Origin: Psychroserpens mesophilus
Lineage (GTDB): Bacteria; Bacteroidota; Bacteroidia; Flavobacteriales; Flavobacteriaceae
Direction: 5' to 3'
DNA length: 64,000 bases
Assembly: GCF_000826645.1 (NCBI RefSeq)
Contig: NZ_JXJP01000008.1
Span: 434,001 to 498,000 of the forward strand
Within the stretch, counting starts at the first letter, position 1. Each line of letters opens with the position of its first letter. The notes below the pieces were generated by a model. It was not told the origin of the DNA and made no database searches. It was given only the letters and a program-made list of their open reading frames with translations. Below are positions 42,354-52,646 of this stretch, one piece after another. Made by a program: the position numbers and the translations under genes.

Positions 42354-43454
42354 CTAACTAAGTTGTATAACAGCTCCTCTTGTTTTAGAGCTATTACTTC
42401 CGATGATAAAGTTAGAATTTTTTGGTAGAATTTTGAAGGTCGCACTACAATTTTTAGGTGTATCGGACAGTATTTCGATAATTGACTTAAAACTGAGATA
42501 ATTATTGTCTAAAATATATTCGGTGTTATCTTCGTAGGTATCTATTTGTTGACGACACGCTAATTTTTGTTGTAATACGTTTTCAAGTAAAGGATTAGGT
42601 TGAGAACCTACAAGTATATATTGTTTCGGATTTACATGAACTTTTTCTGAAGGCTTTAAAAAGGAAGCTCCCAATTTAATTCCAATCCAAACTAAGGCAT
42701 CAAAAACCACATTAGATTTAAAGTGTTTATTATAAAAAATCTGCATGGCACCATAAAACCGATTCGCATAGGCTTGATCTTTAAGTGTGCTTTCACCTTT
42801 GAAATGAATTATAGCAACTTTGCCATTATATGTATTGTTGTATTCTGCTTGTTCAACCTTATACGATAGATCGATATCTTCGCCATACATAAAGTAATCT
42901 TCATCAAAGCCTTGCACCTGATTATAGATGTCTCGTTTCATAAGCATAAATGCACCAACAAAAACCGAAGCATTTCCTATACTTTTTTCGTTTAAATCAG
43001 ACGTATAATATGATTTAGAAAAACCTAGCATTTTTTTTATAGCAATCAGTGGTCGTGGCACATTTCGCTTACTTTCCGGCAGAAATCGACCTTGACCATC
43101 AATAAGCCTACAACCTAAAATTCCAAGATTTGACTGTTGATCTGCAAATTGAAGTAAATCTTCAAACGTGTTCTCTGCAACAACTGTATCTGGATTTAAA
43201 ATACAAACATACTCACCTATAGCTTCTGCTACTGCAATATTGTTTCCTTTTGAAAATCCGAAATTATCTTTATTCTCAATAAGCTTTACCTTTGGAAACA
43301 TAGTCTTAACCATAAGACAGCTATCATCTGAAGACTGATTATCAACAACTATAATTTCGGCATCAATATGAACCAGTGACGCTTCAACACTTTTTAGACA
43401 CAACTCCAAAAAATAGCGAACATTGTAGTTTAATATGACAACCGATAGTTTCAA
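42354..43454 (-). CDS. Glycosyltransferase family 2
   Basis: 366 residues. The N-terminal GT2 domain has LSVVILNYNVRYFLELCLKSV, EIIVVDNQSSDDS, ENKDNFGFSKGNN and YVCILNPDTVV, the DxD-like site. DEDYFMYGEDIDLSYKVEQ is the acceptor-side acidic motif. The C-terminal 100 residues are unassigned. It probably adds a sugar to an exopolysaccharide or lipopolysaccharide. It starts 6 bp after the recR stop, so it is probably co-transcribed with recR. Confidence 0.88.
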   Translation of the reverse strand: MKLSVVILNYNVRYFLELCLKSVEASLVHIDAEIIVVDNQSSDDSCLMVKTMFPKVKLIENKDNFGFSKGNNIAVAEAIGEYVCILNPDTVVAENTFEDLLQFADQQSNLGILGCRLIDGQGRFLPESKRNVPRPLIAIKKMLGFSKSYYTSDLNEKSIGNASVFVGAFMLMKRDIYNQVQGFDEDYFMYGEDIDLSYKVEQAEYNNTYNGKVAIIHFKGESTLKDQAYANRFYGAMQIFYNKHFKSNVVFDALVWIGIKLGASFLKPSEKVHVNPKQYILVGSQPNPLLENVLQQKLACRQQIDTYEDNTEYILDNNYLSFKSIIEILSDTPKNCSATFKILPKNSNFIIGSNSSKTRGAVIQLS

Positions 43455-43460
43455 ATTTGA

Positions 43461-44078
43461 TTACGATTTTAGAGACGCTTCAAAAGGAATTCGATTAATG
43501 ATACTTCTTCCCAACGTAATTTCATCGGTATATTCCAATTCGTTTCCTACTGAAATTCCTCTGGAAATCGTTGATGTAATAACCTCAAAATCCTGAATTT
43601 GTTTATAAATGTAAAAGTTGGTAGTATCGCCTTCCATCGTTGAGCCCAAAGCAAAAATAAGCTCCTTAACATAACCTTGCTTCACTTTATCAACTAACGA
43701 TTTGATGTTAAGTTCATTTGGACCAATCCCATCCATCGGTGAAATTTTTCCACCTAAAACGTGATACAAGCCACGAAATGAACTTGTATTTTCAATAGCC
43801 ATGACATCTCTAATATCTTCAACAACACAAATGGTGTCCTTTAAGCGATGTGGATTGGCGCAGATTTCACAAAGGTCTGTGTCACTAATATTATGACAAC
43901 TTTCACAAAACTTAATTTCACTTCTCATTGAGTTTAAAGCTTGAGTCAGATTTAAGGTTTGAGATTCGGGTTGACGTAATAAATGAAGAACTAAACGCAA
44001 TGCTGTTCGTTTACCAACTCCTGGCAACTGAGACATTTCGTTGACCGCATTTTCAAGTAGTTTTGAAGAGAATTCCAT
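43461..44078 (-). CDS. recR: Recombination protein RecR
   Basis: 205 residues. A helix-hairpin-helix ([17 protein letters not shown]) precedes a zinc finger with Cys58, Cys61, Cys70 and Cys73. The Toprim domain has [14 protein letters not shown] and [16 protein letters not shown]. RecR works with RecO and RecF to load RecA at gaps. It is followed closely by the GT2 gene. Confidence 0.95.
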   Translation of the reverse strand: MEFSSKLLENAVNEMSQLPGVGKRTALRLVLHLLRQPESQTLNLTQALNSMRSEIKFCESCHNISDTDLCEICANPHRLKDTICVVEDIRDVMAIENTSSFRGLYHVLGGKISPMDGIGPNELNIKSLVDKVKQGYVKELIFALGSTMEGDTTNFYIYKQIQDFEVITSTISRGISVGNELEYTDEITLGRSIINRIPFEASLKS

Positions 44079-44107
44079 AGCTGCGAAATTACAATATAAT
44101 ATGACGC

Positions 44108-44140
44108 TAAAAAAACCACTTCCGAATAGAAAGTGGCTTT
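44108..44140 (-). terminator. Terminator behind the T9SS protein gene
   Basis: CCACTT (44116-44121) pairs with AAGTGG (44131-44136), with a T run on the minus strand. It lies 22 bp behind the stop of the minus-strand secreted protein gene and upstream of recR. Confidence 0.8.
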
Positions 44141-44161
44141 ATTGTTTTGTTTAAATCAAGA

Positions 44162-47140
44162 CTACTCAATGACAAGTTTTTTCGTAACCACACCATTTAT
44201 TGTGTTAATGGATACAAAATAAAGTCCTGAATTGTAATGAGATGTGTCTATTTTTAATGTATTCAGTAAACTTTGACCTCTAGTATAATACATCATTTTA
44301 CCCAATGAATTATAAACTTTAATGGTTACTTGCTCACCTTTATCCCAAGCGAGACTCACTTGATTTTTTGCTGGATTAGGATACATTGAGATGGTGTTTA
44401 ATTCAAAATCTTCAACACTTAGCGTATCATCAAAAAGATCCGATCTCCACAGTCCACGACCATAAGTTGCCGCATAAATCTTATTATCTGCAGTATTGAT
44501 TTCAATTTCACTAATGATAACGTTAGGTAAATTATTACTAAACGGCTGCCATTCGGAAAAGGTATTATTAATGTAAAACACACCGTAATTCATTCCGAGG
44601 TATAATCCATCATTATCAGTATGATCCCAAACCAATGCACGAGCACTAAAATTTGGCAAATTAAATCTGTAGGGCGTCCACGAATTACCTCCATTCGTTG
44701 AGACATAAACTTTATCTGCACCTGTAGTTGCAATAGCTATTTTATCTGGATCGGTTGGATGAATTGCAATTGAATTAATGGAACCAGAAAATCCGGTCAA
44801 TTGACTCCAAGTACCAATAACTCCACCCGATGATGTTTTATATAAACTATTGCCAATAGCAGCGTACATAGTTACACTATCTGGACCAATTTTTAAGTGA
44901 TTTAAATTTCCTCCAAAGTTTTGTGAGATAGACACCCAAGTATTTCCACTGTCTGTTGATTTATAAACCTCATCATAACCCGTATAGATAACATTTGTTA
45001 AATTCGGATCTTGTTCGAAGGGTGTGATCCAATTACCAGATTTACCTTCTGGTGTCACTATACCACTAGAGTTATTTCCTTCAGTAATGGACCTGTAAAG
45101 GGATCCAAATTGTGATGTTCCGTAAATAATATTACTATTATTTTTGTCCACAAAAGTTTCCATGCCATCTGCACCAAGCCAATCTCTCCACAGACCATCT
45201 GAACCTAATACCGAAGTTCCATTATCTTGTGAGCCACCAGAGACTATTACAGGATTCGTTTGACTTATTCCTATTCTGTAAAACTGTCTAATAGCAAGTC
45301 CAGGTGTTAAGTCTCTATAATAAGAACTAGTTACATTTAAAGGATTATCTGCAACGAAAATTCCACCATCACTACCAATATATAGTTTGTAGCCGTCGGT
45401 ATCATTTCCAACGTATTCCATAATATCGATATCTGCATGACAGTAACCAATGTTTTCGAATGCTGCATTTTGAGGAATCCATTGGGAGGTGATACTAAAA
45501 TTGTTACCTCCATCAATAGAACGCCAAGACAAAACACCCGCAATATGAACATCTAATGCATTTTGAGGATTAACTACAATATCCATATCTCTCGGAGCTT
45601 GTCCTGCAGTATCATTTGCAGTTGAGCTATACCCAAAGTAATTTTTTCCTGTATGGTCTAATTGTGTAAATGTATTTCCGCTATCTGTTGATTTATGAAA
45701 ACCAGCAAAAACACCTCCTGAAGCTTCAAGAACATAAACAACATCAGGATCATCAGGTGATACACCAATCATTTTTGGTCCGCTGGAAAATGAATTTGAC
45801 AAATTTTCAAAGCCATCTTCAAAAATGGTTCCTAATAAAGGGTCTTCAATTGAAATATCATCAAGTGTTAGACCTCGACCGTAATTAGCAGTACCTTCAA
45901 AAGCTATATAATATTCTGAACTTGTATTAGGTAAATTTAACGTAATATCGTTCCAAGACGCTGATTCTAATGTATAGCTATCAAGCTGAGTCCAACTCCC
46001 TCCAGCCGAAGATTTATACAGAACTCTTAAAGTATCTAAATCTCCTTCCCAATTAACATTCGTAAAGGAAAAGTTCAATACAGGATTAGTTGCATCTGCG
46101 AGATTCAAAGCTGGAGTCACAAGGTTTGTCACAGGCGATGAAAAGTTACTCACATAACATAATGCCATTCCATTGCCAGTTCTAGGAGCTACAGTGTTAT
46201 TTTGATTAGAACCTGAAGTGGTCCAGTTATTTGTACCAGAAACATACTCTTGAGTCCACTGCGTTAGTGCCTCTGGAGCTGAAAATGTCACACCACCATC
46301 GGTAGAAATGAAATAGTCGTTACCAGTTGCATAAATCACATTCGTATTACCTGGTTTAAACTCTATATCGTAGCCATTTGTTGCACGACTATTGACAATC
46401 GTCCAATTTAAGCCTGCATCAGTAGATTTATAAATTCCTCCACCTTCAACTGTGCAATACATTTTATTAATATCGACTGGATCAATAAGTATTTTATTAA
46501 CTGTACCATTTCCAGTATCTGAGTAAAAATTCCAGGTTATTCCAGAATCTGTTGATCTAAATATTGTACCTCCACTTGAACCCCAAAAATAAATCGATGG
46601 GTTTGTTGGGCTCATAGCCAGAGCACTTACCGTTAGTGTTGATAGATTATCTGTAAGGACTGTCCAAGATGAACCTCCATCTAGTGATCTCCATACACCA
46701 CCTGTATCTGCACCAGCAATTATATGATCTGGGTTAGCAGGTTCGATAGCCACAGAGGTTACGCGACCAACCCCTGGATTCCATCCAGATGTCTGGTTCC
46801 AATAATCTGGACCTAAAGGTTGCCATGCACCAACCGCAGTTCTTGCTTCACCGTAATTTTGATTAACGTAACTGTTGTAACTTGCTAATTCGTTGAAATA
46901 AAATTCTGGAGTTGGAAGCATCCCATTCTCATCCATATCTTGTAACGCCTGATATTCCCAACGTTTGTATGGTTTGTATCCTTTCCCACGTTCGGTACCA
47001 ACCTCTGCAAAATAGGCTTCAGCACTTTGTTGAATTTCTTGTACTGTATAGGTTCCTTTAGCTATCATTTGTCTGTATTCTTGAGACCAAGAAACCATTG
47101 CTGATACTAAAAACACAATAAGTAGATAGTAATTTTTCAT
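44162..47140 (-). CDS. Secreted BNR/sortilin-like repeat protein with T9SS type A sorting domain
   Basis: 992 residues with a signal peptide (MKNYYLLIVFLVSAMVSWS). It contains many beta-propeller blades of the Asp-box/VPS10 type (IYKSTDAGLNWTIV, VYKSTDSGNTWVS, VYVSTNGGNSWTPY). A MAM-like jelly-roll insert lies around residues 300-430 (NLVTPALNLADATNPVLNF, RGLTLDDISIED). The C-terminal 75 residues are a T9SS sorting domain (ISMYPNPAKNQVSL, KVYNSLGKMMY, GLYFVSI, KKLVIE). It is exported across the outer membrane by gliding-type secretion. Role is possibly adhesion or polymer binding; no catalytic residues are identified. Confidence 0.9.
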   Translation of the reverse strand: MKNYYLLIVFLVSAMVSWSQEYRQMIAKGTYTVQEIQQSAEAYFAEVGTERGKGYKPYKRWEYQALQDMDENGMLPTPEFYFNELASYNSYVNQNYGEARTAVGAWQPLGPDYWNQTSGWNPGVGRVTSVAIEPANPDHIIAGADTGGVWRSLDGGSSWTVLTDNLSTLTVSALAMSPTNPSIYFWGSSGGTIFRSTDSGITWNFYSDTGNGTVNKILIDPVDINKMYCTVEGGGIYKSTDAGLNWTIVNSRATNGYDIEFKPGNTNVIYATGNDYFISTDGGVTFSAPEALTQWTQEYVSGTNNWTTSGSNQNNTVAPRTGNGMALCYVSNFSSPVTNLVTPALNLADATNPVLNFSFTNVNWEGDLDTLRVLYKSSAGGSWTQLDSYTLESASWNDITLNLPNTSSEYYIAFEGTANYGRGLTLDDISIEDPLLGTIFEDGFENLSNSFSSGPKMIGVSPDDPDVVYVLEASGGVFAGFHKSTDSGNTFTQLDHTGKNYFGYSSTANDTAGQAPRDMDIVVNPQNALDVHIAGVLSWRSIDGGNNFSITSQWIPQNAAFENIGYCHADIDIMEYVGNDTDGYKLYIGSDGGIFVADNPLNVTSSYYRDLTPGLAIRQFYRIGISQTNPVIVSGGSQDNGTSVLGSDGLWRDWLGADGMETFVDKNNSNIIYGTSQFGSLYRSITEGNNSSGIVTPEGKSGNWITPFEQDPNLTNVIYTGYDEVYKSTDSGNTWVSISQNFGGNLNHLKIGPDSVTMYAAIGNSLYKTSSGGVIGTWSQLTGFSGSINSIAIHPTDPDKIAIATTGADKVYVSTNGGNSWTPYRFNLPNFSARALVWDHTDNDGLYLGMNYGVFYINNTFSEWQPFSNNLPNVIISEIEINTADNKIYAATYGRGLWRSDLFDDTLSVEDFELNTISMYPNPAKNQVSLAWDKGEQVTIKVYNSLGKMMYYTRGQSLLNTLKIDTSHYNSGLYFVSINTINGVVTKKLVIE

Positions 47141-47288
47141 TTTTAGAGGATTTAGGTAAACTAAAATAACACCCTTACAATCTGTATTGAAGAAAACAAG
47201 TTTGTTTATAATAAATTACTTAATATTGTTTGCGATTTTTTTTGTAAATATAAGGTTTTCAAAAAAAAGAAATGTTAAAAACCTAATT

Positions 47289-48767
47289 ATGTCAACTACC
47301 GCTATCATACTATTAATCCTTGCTTATTTTAGTGTGCTTATTTTAATATCCTATTTTACAGGGAAGGAAGATACCAATGAAGCTTTTTTTAAAGCCAACA
47401 AGTCTGCTCCATGGTATCTTGTTGCTTTCGGAATGATTGGTGCTTCACTATCTGGTGTAACATTTATTTCAGTTCCTGGAGCTGTTGAAGTCAAACAATT
47501 TGGTTATTTTCAAGTTGTACTAGGTTACTTTTTTGGATATCTAATTATAGCATATGTGTTATTACCACTATACTATAAGATGAATTTAACATCCATTTAC
47601 ACCTATCTCAAAGAGCGATTTGGTGTTACGAGTTACAAAACTGGATCTGTTGCTTTTTTAATATCAAGAACTGTTGGTGCTGCTTTTCGATTATTTTTAG
47701 TTGCTAAAGTGTTACAATTACTCATATTTGATAACATTTACATTTATGACGATTATACCATTCCATTCCCGGTTACGGTTATAATTACTATCGCACTAAT
47801 TTGGTTGTATACGTTTCGAGGCGGAATTAAGACCATCATATTCACCGATACACTACAAACCTTATTCATGCTGGTTTCGGTAGTAGTCACTATTTCCTTT
47901 TTAGCGAGCGCATTAGATTTAAACAGTATTTTAGAAATCTATACGAATGTAGCAGAAAGTAAGCTCAGTAAAGTGTTCTTTTTTGAGGACGGAAACAATC
48001 CACAGTACTTTTTCAAGAGTTTCTTTGCTGGTGTTTTTATAACGATTACCATGACTGGCTTAGATCAAGATATGATGCAAAAAAACTTAACCTGCAGAAA
48101 TTTAAAAGATGCACAAAAAAATATGATTAGTTTTAGTGTGATCCTGGTTTTTGTAAATCTACTTTTCTTAGCCTTAGGTTTATTACTAACTCAATATGCT
48201 CAACAGCATGGTATAACTGCAACAAAAGATGATTTATTTCCAACAATAGCGATGCTACCAGAAATTGGAGTTGTGACTTCAGCTTTCTTTTTATTAGGAC
48301 TCATTGCTGCTGCTTACAGTAGTGCAGACAGTGCTCTTACTTCGTTAACCACCTCTTTTTGTATTGATATTATAGAACTCGAAAAGAAACCACAACAAGA
48401 TCAAAAACGGGTTCGCAAACAAATTCACATCTTATTTAGTTTAATATTAGTTTTAGTTATCATTTTGTTTGACGTACTTTTTAAAGATGTTTCTGTAATT
48501 TGGGAGTTATTTAAAGCAGCAGGTTACACATACGGACCATTACTAGGCTTGTTTGCTTTTGGAATATTAACTAAAAAACATATTAAAGACAAATATGTAT
48601 GGATCATAGCTATCGTAGCACCTTTATTATCTTACTTAATTAACATGTACTCCGCAGAATTACTCAATGGTTACAAAATAGGTTTTGAAATTTTAATAGT
48701 TAATGGCTTTTTAACTTTTGTAGGCTTGATGTTTATTACAAAAAAATCTAAACTTAGTATTGATTAG
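47289..48767 (+). CDS. Sodium:solute symporter (SSS family)
   Basis: 492 residues from the ATG at 47289, about 13 transmembrane helices. An upstream in-frame start at 47187 would add a non-homologous segment and is rejected. FFKANKSAPWYLVAFGMIGASLSGVTFISVPG is the typical SSS start, TGLDQDMMQKNLTCR is the family core, and AAAYSSADSALTSLTTSF is the sodium site. The transported solute cannot be told. It converges on the CoA-binding protein gene, whose 3' end it overlaps by 14 bp. Confidence 0.9.
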   Translation: MSTTAIILLILAYFSVLILISYFTGKEDTNEAFFKANKSAPWYLVAFGMIGASLSGVTFISVPGAVEVKQFGYFQVVLGYFFGYLIIAYVLLPLYYKMNLTSIYTYLKERFGVTSYKTGSVAFLISRTVGAAFRLFLVAKVLQLLIFDNIYIYDDYTIPFPVTVIITIALIWLYTFRGGIKTIIFTDTLQTLFMLVSVVVTISFLASALDLNSILEIYTNVAESKLSKVFFFEDGNNPQYFFKSFFAGVFITITMTGLDQDMMQKNLTCRNLKDAQKNMISFSVILVFVNLLFLALGLLLTQYAQQHGITATKDDLFPTIAMLPEIGVVTSAFFLLGLIAAAYSSADSALTSLTTSFCIDIIELEKKPQQDQKRVRKQIHILFSLILVLVIILFDVLFKDVSVIWELFKAAGYTYGPLLGLFAFGILTKKHIKDKYVWIIAIVAPLLSYLINMYSAELLNGYKIGFEILIVNGFLTFVGLMFITKKSKLSID

Positions 48768-49116
48768 TCCCTAATAAAACTAAGGTACAAGACTCTTCGA
48801 AATTTATCTTATTTTGTTTTAGTATATTCTGAAACTCTTTGTTCTCAGTTCCTGGATTGAAAATAATCCGTTCTGGTTGTAATGATATAATATAGTCGTA
48901 AAACGCTTTTTGGCGTTCCGCATTTAAATATAAAGTTACGGTATGCACGTCTCTATAAGGCATTAGATTCGTATCTATATTCACGCCTGCAACTACACCT
49001 TCTTTTAGTCCGAAAGCAACTACCTCTTGATTATAATTAACCAATCTGTTAATAGCAATATTTGAGTATCGCTGTGGTTTTAAGGATGCTCCTATGACTA
49101 AAGTCTTTTTTTTCAT
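48754..49116 (-). CDS. CoA-binding domain protein
   Basis: 120 residues, a compact CoA_binding_2 Rossmann domain (MKKKTLVIGASLKPQRYSNIAINRL, IIFNPGTENKEFQ, CTLVLLG). Small proteins of this type bind CoA or a nucleotide; function is unknown. It is single and convergent with the symporter gene. Confidence 0.85.
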   Translation of the reverse strand: MKKKTLVIGASLKPQRYSNIAINRLVNYNQEVVAFGLKEGVVAGVNIDTNLMPYRDVHTVTLYLNAERQKAFYDYIISLQPERIIFNPGTENKEFQNILKQNKINFEESCTLVLLGTNQY

Positions 49117-49284
49117 AATACTGTATTTGTCGCAAATATTTCAATTAATAACTCCTACGTATAGCAGGCTTCTGTTAAAAAGGTGTTAAGTAATGTTAAA
49201 ACCAGTAACACAACTCAAAAATAAACGTCTATGTGGTAACAACCTATTCTGAAAAGAATAATTTATAACTCAATCAATCAAAAA

Positions 49285-51771
49285 ATGAAAAACATTACAC
49301 TTTTGTGTATGCTATTCCTATCGGTATGTGCATACGCTAATCCAACCGAAAATGTTGCAGCAAGACATGGTACGATATCTGGTCGTGTTATTGATGCATC
49401 GCTCAATCAACCCTTACCTTACGTAAATGTAATTATTAAAGATTCTAACGATAAAACCATCACTGGTGGCATCACTCAAGATGACGGTACATTTCAAATA
49501 GAAAACATACCTGAAGGCGAAGTCACACTTAGCGTTCAATACATTGGTTTTAAAACACTTAAAAAGGTTTTAACTATTAGCAAGGATAATTATACAATTA
49601 ATGTTGGTGACATTTATCTAGAAGAAGACATCGCTAGCTTAGATGAAGTGACAGTTGTTGCCGAAGTGACTACCATTCAACAAAAGGTAGATCGAAAAGT
49701 GATCACCATTGGTAAAGACCTCACAACTTCTGGTCCGACCGCTGGTGATATTATGAATAATCTGCCTTCAGTAAATGTAGATCAACAAACAGGAAATATT
49801 AGCTTGCGTGGTAACGAAAATGTACGAGTAATGGTGGATGGAAAACTATCAAATGTTCCTATTGCTCAGCTTTTAAAACAGATTCCTTCAACATCTATCA
49901 AGCAAATTGAACTCATTACAAATCCGTCAGCAAAGTATAATCCTGAAGGTATGAGTGGTATTATTAATATCATTCTTCATAAGAATACGACGATTGGTTT
50001 TAATGGAAACATTAATGTAGGATTAACGAAAGAAATATTCGCGAAGTTTAATAGTTCGATCGATATGAATTACAGAAACGGAAAATTTAATTTCTACGGA
50101 AACTATGGAAACAATATTGGCCAATATGCAAATTACGGTGAAATTGAACGTATAGATTCTGAAACAACCCAAGCATTTGATTTTGGTAATAAAAACAAAT
50201 CTCATTTATATAAAGTGGGTGTCGATTTTTATATGAATGACAACAATACCGTTTCATTTTTCACCAATCAAAATTTGTTTAATGGCATTGGAGAAGGCAC
50301 AACTGCTGTACAATTTCCAAATCAACCTTTGCAACTTCAAAACTTTAATAATGATACCGAAAATGTAGTTTCTCAATACAATGGTATTTACAACCATAAG
50401 TTTAATAAGGAAGGTGAAAAAATAGATTTAGAAGTTGACTACAGCGTCTTTGAACAAGATGAAGTTGCAAATTTCAAATTTACAAATATTCCGTTTCCTC
50501 CAAACTATGTGGATTTTGTAAATACAAACAGAGATCAAACGGTTGTTAATTTAGATTACACCAATCCCTTAGATGACAAAACTAAATTAGAGGTTGGTGC
50601 TGAAGCGCGTCTTTTTGAAACGAATATCGATTACAATTCTACTGGACTTTCGGTAAACCCAATACAAGATGCCATACCAAATAATGGTGATGAATTTATA
50701 GGAACACCCAGTACAGATTTTGTTTACAAAAGGGATATTTATTCTTTATACGCAACCTTTGGCAAAACTTTTGAAAAATGGAGTTATCAGGTTGGTGTAA
50801 GAGCAGAAACAGTTACCGAAGATGCTTCGGCCTTAAGTCAATCTGAAAACGGACTTGAAAACAACACGTTTGAAAATGATTACATTCAAGTCTATCCTTC
50901 AGCATTTGCAACCTATTCTCCAAGTGAAAAAAACACCTATCAAATGAGTGTGAGTCGTCGTGTAGACCGACCAGGTTTACAGCAAGTTAATCCTATTAGA
51001 GAATGGAGTACGCCTCTAGTGTCGTCCTTTGGAAACACAAATTTACAACCACAGTTTACCAATTCGGTCGAATTCAATTATACTAGAAATCTTGAAAATG
51101 GAAGTGTAACTGGTGGTGTGTTTTTCCGTCTGGTTGAAGATGAAATAAACAGAGCTGTTTTTATTGATCGATTAGACATCAACAAGAATATATTAACGTA
51201 TGATAATTTTGAAAACACCACTGCTTTTGGTATCGAATTAAGCAGTAACTACAGACCAACAAAATGGTGGAGTTTAAATGCAAGTTTTGATTTATTTGCC
51301 AGAAAACAAAAAGGTATTGCCGAAACTTTAACTCAACCTTTAGATGTAGCCACAGCAAATGATATTGAACGATCTACTATTGAAGTTGACAATATCGTAT
51401 ATAACCTAAGATGGTTCAACAATTTTAAAGTTACTAAACAATTAAACCTTTCCATTTTTACAATGTATAGAGGTGAAGAAAAAGGATTACAGTTTACAAG
51501 AAAACCAATGTTTATGCTAAACACTGGATTACGCTATAGTTTCTTGGAAGATAACAGAGCAACGTTTAGCTTCAATTACAGTGATATTTTAAATACCATG
51601 AAATTTGAATTTGAAGGCGACAGACCATATCCTCAGGTTGGAGAATTTAATTGGGAAAGTAATACTTGGAACGTCGCGTTATCTTACAGATTTGGTGGTG
51701 GAAAGTACAGAGCCTTACAACGTAAAAACAGAGATGATAATGAAAAATCTGGAAGCGGAGGTTTTATGTAA
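49285..51771 (+). CDS. TonB-dependent-receptor-like outer-membrane beta-barrel protein
   Basis: 828 residues. A signal peptide (1-18) is followed by a carboxypeptidase-regulatory-like domain (ISGRVIDASLNQPLPYVNVII to about residue 110). A plug domain follows (TSGPTAGDIMNNLPSVNVD, GNISLRGNENVRVMVDGK), then a long beta-barrel of the outer-membrane-beta-barrel family (YQVGVRAETVTEDA, YQMSVSRRVDRPGLQQVNP, AFGIELSSNYRPTKWWSLNAS). This group is abundant in flavobacteria and takes up or binds unknown ligands. No SusD partner or regulator is adjacent, so it is probably not a polysaccharide utilisation locus. A terminator lies at 51853. Confidence 0.88.
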   Translation: MKNITLLCMLFLSVCAYANPTENVAARHGTISGRVIDASLNQPLPYVNVIIKDSNDKTITGGITQDDGTFQIENIPEGEVTLSVQYIGFKTLKKVLTISKDNYTINVGDIYLEEDIASLDEVTVVAEVTTIQQKVDRKVITIGKDLTTSGPTAGDIMNNLPSVNVDQQTGNISLRGNENVRVMVDGKLSNVPIAQLLKQIPSTSIKQIELITNPSAKYNPEGMSGIINIILHKNTTIGFNGNINVGLTKEIFAKFNSSIDMNYRNGKFNFYGNYGNNIGQYANYGEIERIDSETTQAFDFGNKNKSHLYKVGVDFYMNDNNTVSFFTNQNLFNGIGEGTTAVQFPNQPLQLQNFNNDTENVVSQYNGIYNHKFNKEGEKIDLEVDYSVFEQDEVANFKFTNIPFPPNYVDFVNTNRDQTVVNLDYTNPLDDKTKLEVGAEARLFETNIDYNSTGLSVNPIQDAIPNNGDEFIGTPSTDFVYKRDIYSLYATFGKTFEKWSYQVGVRAETVTEDASALSQSENGLENNTFENDYIQVYPSAFATYSPSEKNTYQMSVSRRVDRPGLQQVNPIREWSTPLVSSFGNTNLQPQFTNSVEFNYTRNLENGSVTGGVFFRLVEDEINRAVFIDRLDINKNILTYDNFENTTAFGIELSSNYRPTKWWSLNASFDLFARKQKGIAETLTQPLDVATANDIERSTIEVDNIVYNLRWFNNFKVTKQLNLSIFTMYRGEEKGLQFTRKPMFMLNTGLRYSFLEDNRATFSFNYSDILNTMKFEFEGDRPYPQVGEFNWESNTWNVALSYRFGGGKYRALQRKNRDDNEKSGSGGFM

Positions 51772-51852
51772 ATCATTAAAAATAAATCAAAGTACATTTA
51801 ATAGCCTACATAATAGTTGATGGTTAGTGTTAAGTTTGGTTATTAAATGTTA

Positions 51853-51885
51853 CAGCCCGAAGCCCACAAGCTTCGGGTTTTTTAT
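51853..51885 (+). terminator. Terminator of the outer-membrane receptor gene
   Basis: CCCGAAGC (51856-51863) pairs perfectly with GCTTCGGG (51870-51877), followed by seven T. It lies 80 bp after the receptor stop. Confidence 0.85.
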
Positions 51886-52019
51886 AAAATTATGTTAAAA
51901 ACTGATAATCAACGTAATGCAATAGCACTTCATACGACTAAGCATCTATAATAGTGATCTAATCTCTTAAGAATTAGCCCTATGTAATTACAAAGTTTTT
52001 AGATTGATTAATAGCAAAT

Positions 52020-52050
52020 GGTCCGTAGATTTTATCTGCGGACTTTTTTT
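52020..52050 (+). terminator. Orphan terminator 2
   Basis: GTCCGTAGAT / ATCTGCGGAC hairpin (52021-52043) with one G-U pair and a seven-T run. It is preceded by ATTGATTAATAGC at 52002-52014. No gene on either side needs it. Confidence 0.8.
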
Positions 52051-52199
52051 ATGTTAATTAAAACGTTAAATATGAACTTTGATATAATAAAAGTAAAGTT
52101 TTAGCGTCTAAGTAAATGTGATAAGTTTTAAAGTTAATCAGTTTAACATATCACTTGTTTTATAGTTTTAGTGTTAGTGAGAATTGGTTAATAGCGAGG

Positions 52200-52233
52200 A
52201 AATCCGGAACTGAAAAGTTTCGGATTTTTTTTA
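52200..52233 (+). terminator. Orphan terminator 3
   Basis: AATCCGGAAC / GTTTCGGATT hairpin (52201-52226) followed by an eight-T run. It is preceded by ATTGGTTAATAGC at 52183-52195. The next gene on the plus strand is htpG, so it is not a normal operon end. Confidence 0.8.
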
Positions 52234-52247
52234 GATTACATTCTCAT

Positions 52248-52619
52248 TTAGTTGATTCCTGATTTCACAAAAATATCTTGTAAATCCTTTTCTATTGGAT
52301 AAGATTTTAAAGGTGGAACATTAGCTCCACCAGGATTTCCAACAGGAATTTTACCAACAAAAGATTTAACTCCACCAAAAATAAGGCGTGGGATTTGTCC
52401 AATAATCTCGGTTCTATTTTTAATTAGAATTCCGAAATGTAACATCTTCCAATGAACTAATGTGTGTGCATAAGGATATTTTTGTCCGATAATATGTGCA
52501 CGCTCTAAGTGATTCCAAGCCTTAATAAAATTTCCGCATGACAATTCGTTCTCATATATTTCTAATTCTGAGTTAAAATATGGTTTAAGTTCTTTCGGAA
52601 TTGAAGTATAAAATTTCAT
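52248..52619 (-). CDS. DUF3703 domain protein
   Basis: 123 residues from the ATG at 52619. Matches the DUF3703 pattern: FYTSIPKELKPYF, GNFIKAWNHLERAHIIGQKYPYAHTLVHWKML, QIPRLIFGGVKSFVGKIPVGNPGGANVPPLK. The His-rich helix pair and the GNPGGANV loop are conserved in the family; function is unknown. It starts 28 bp after the fabH stop on the same strand and may be in the same transcript. Confidence 0.82.
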   Translation of the reverse strand: MKFYTSIPKELKPYFNSELEIYENELSCGNFIKAWNHLERAHIIGQKYPYAHTLVHWKMLHFGILIKNRTEIIGQIPRLIFGGVKSFVGKIPVGNPGGANVPPLKSYPIEKDLQDIFVKSGIN

Positions 52620-52646
52620 GATTTTATTATTTAGATTCACAATGAA

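Larger units (their letters stand above)
51772..52247 (+). other. Gene-free interval with three strong terminators in series
   Basis: 476 bp without a plausible coding frame. It holds three rho-independent terminators (51856-51883, 52020-52050, 52201-52232) about 165-180 bp apart. Upstream of the second and third lies a common TTGATTAATAGC / TTGGTTAATAGC motif. Only the first can serve the receptor gene. The others look like the 3' ends of short independent RNAs of up to about 150 nt. No convincing promoter motif was found for them. Confidence 0.5.

Noticed and set aside
51772-52247. A tRNA cluster in the large gene-free interval.
   Set aside because: No cloverleaf with acceptor, D, anticodon and T arms could be drawn; the hairpins are terminators.
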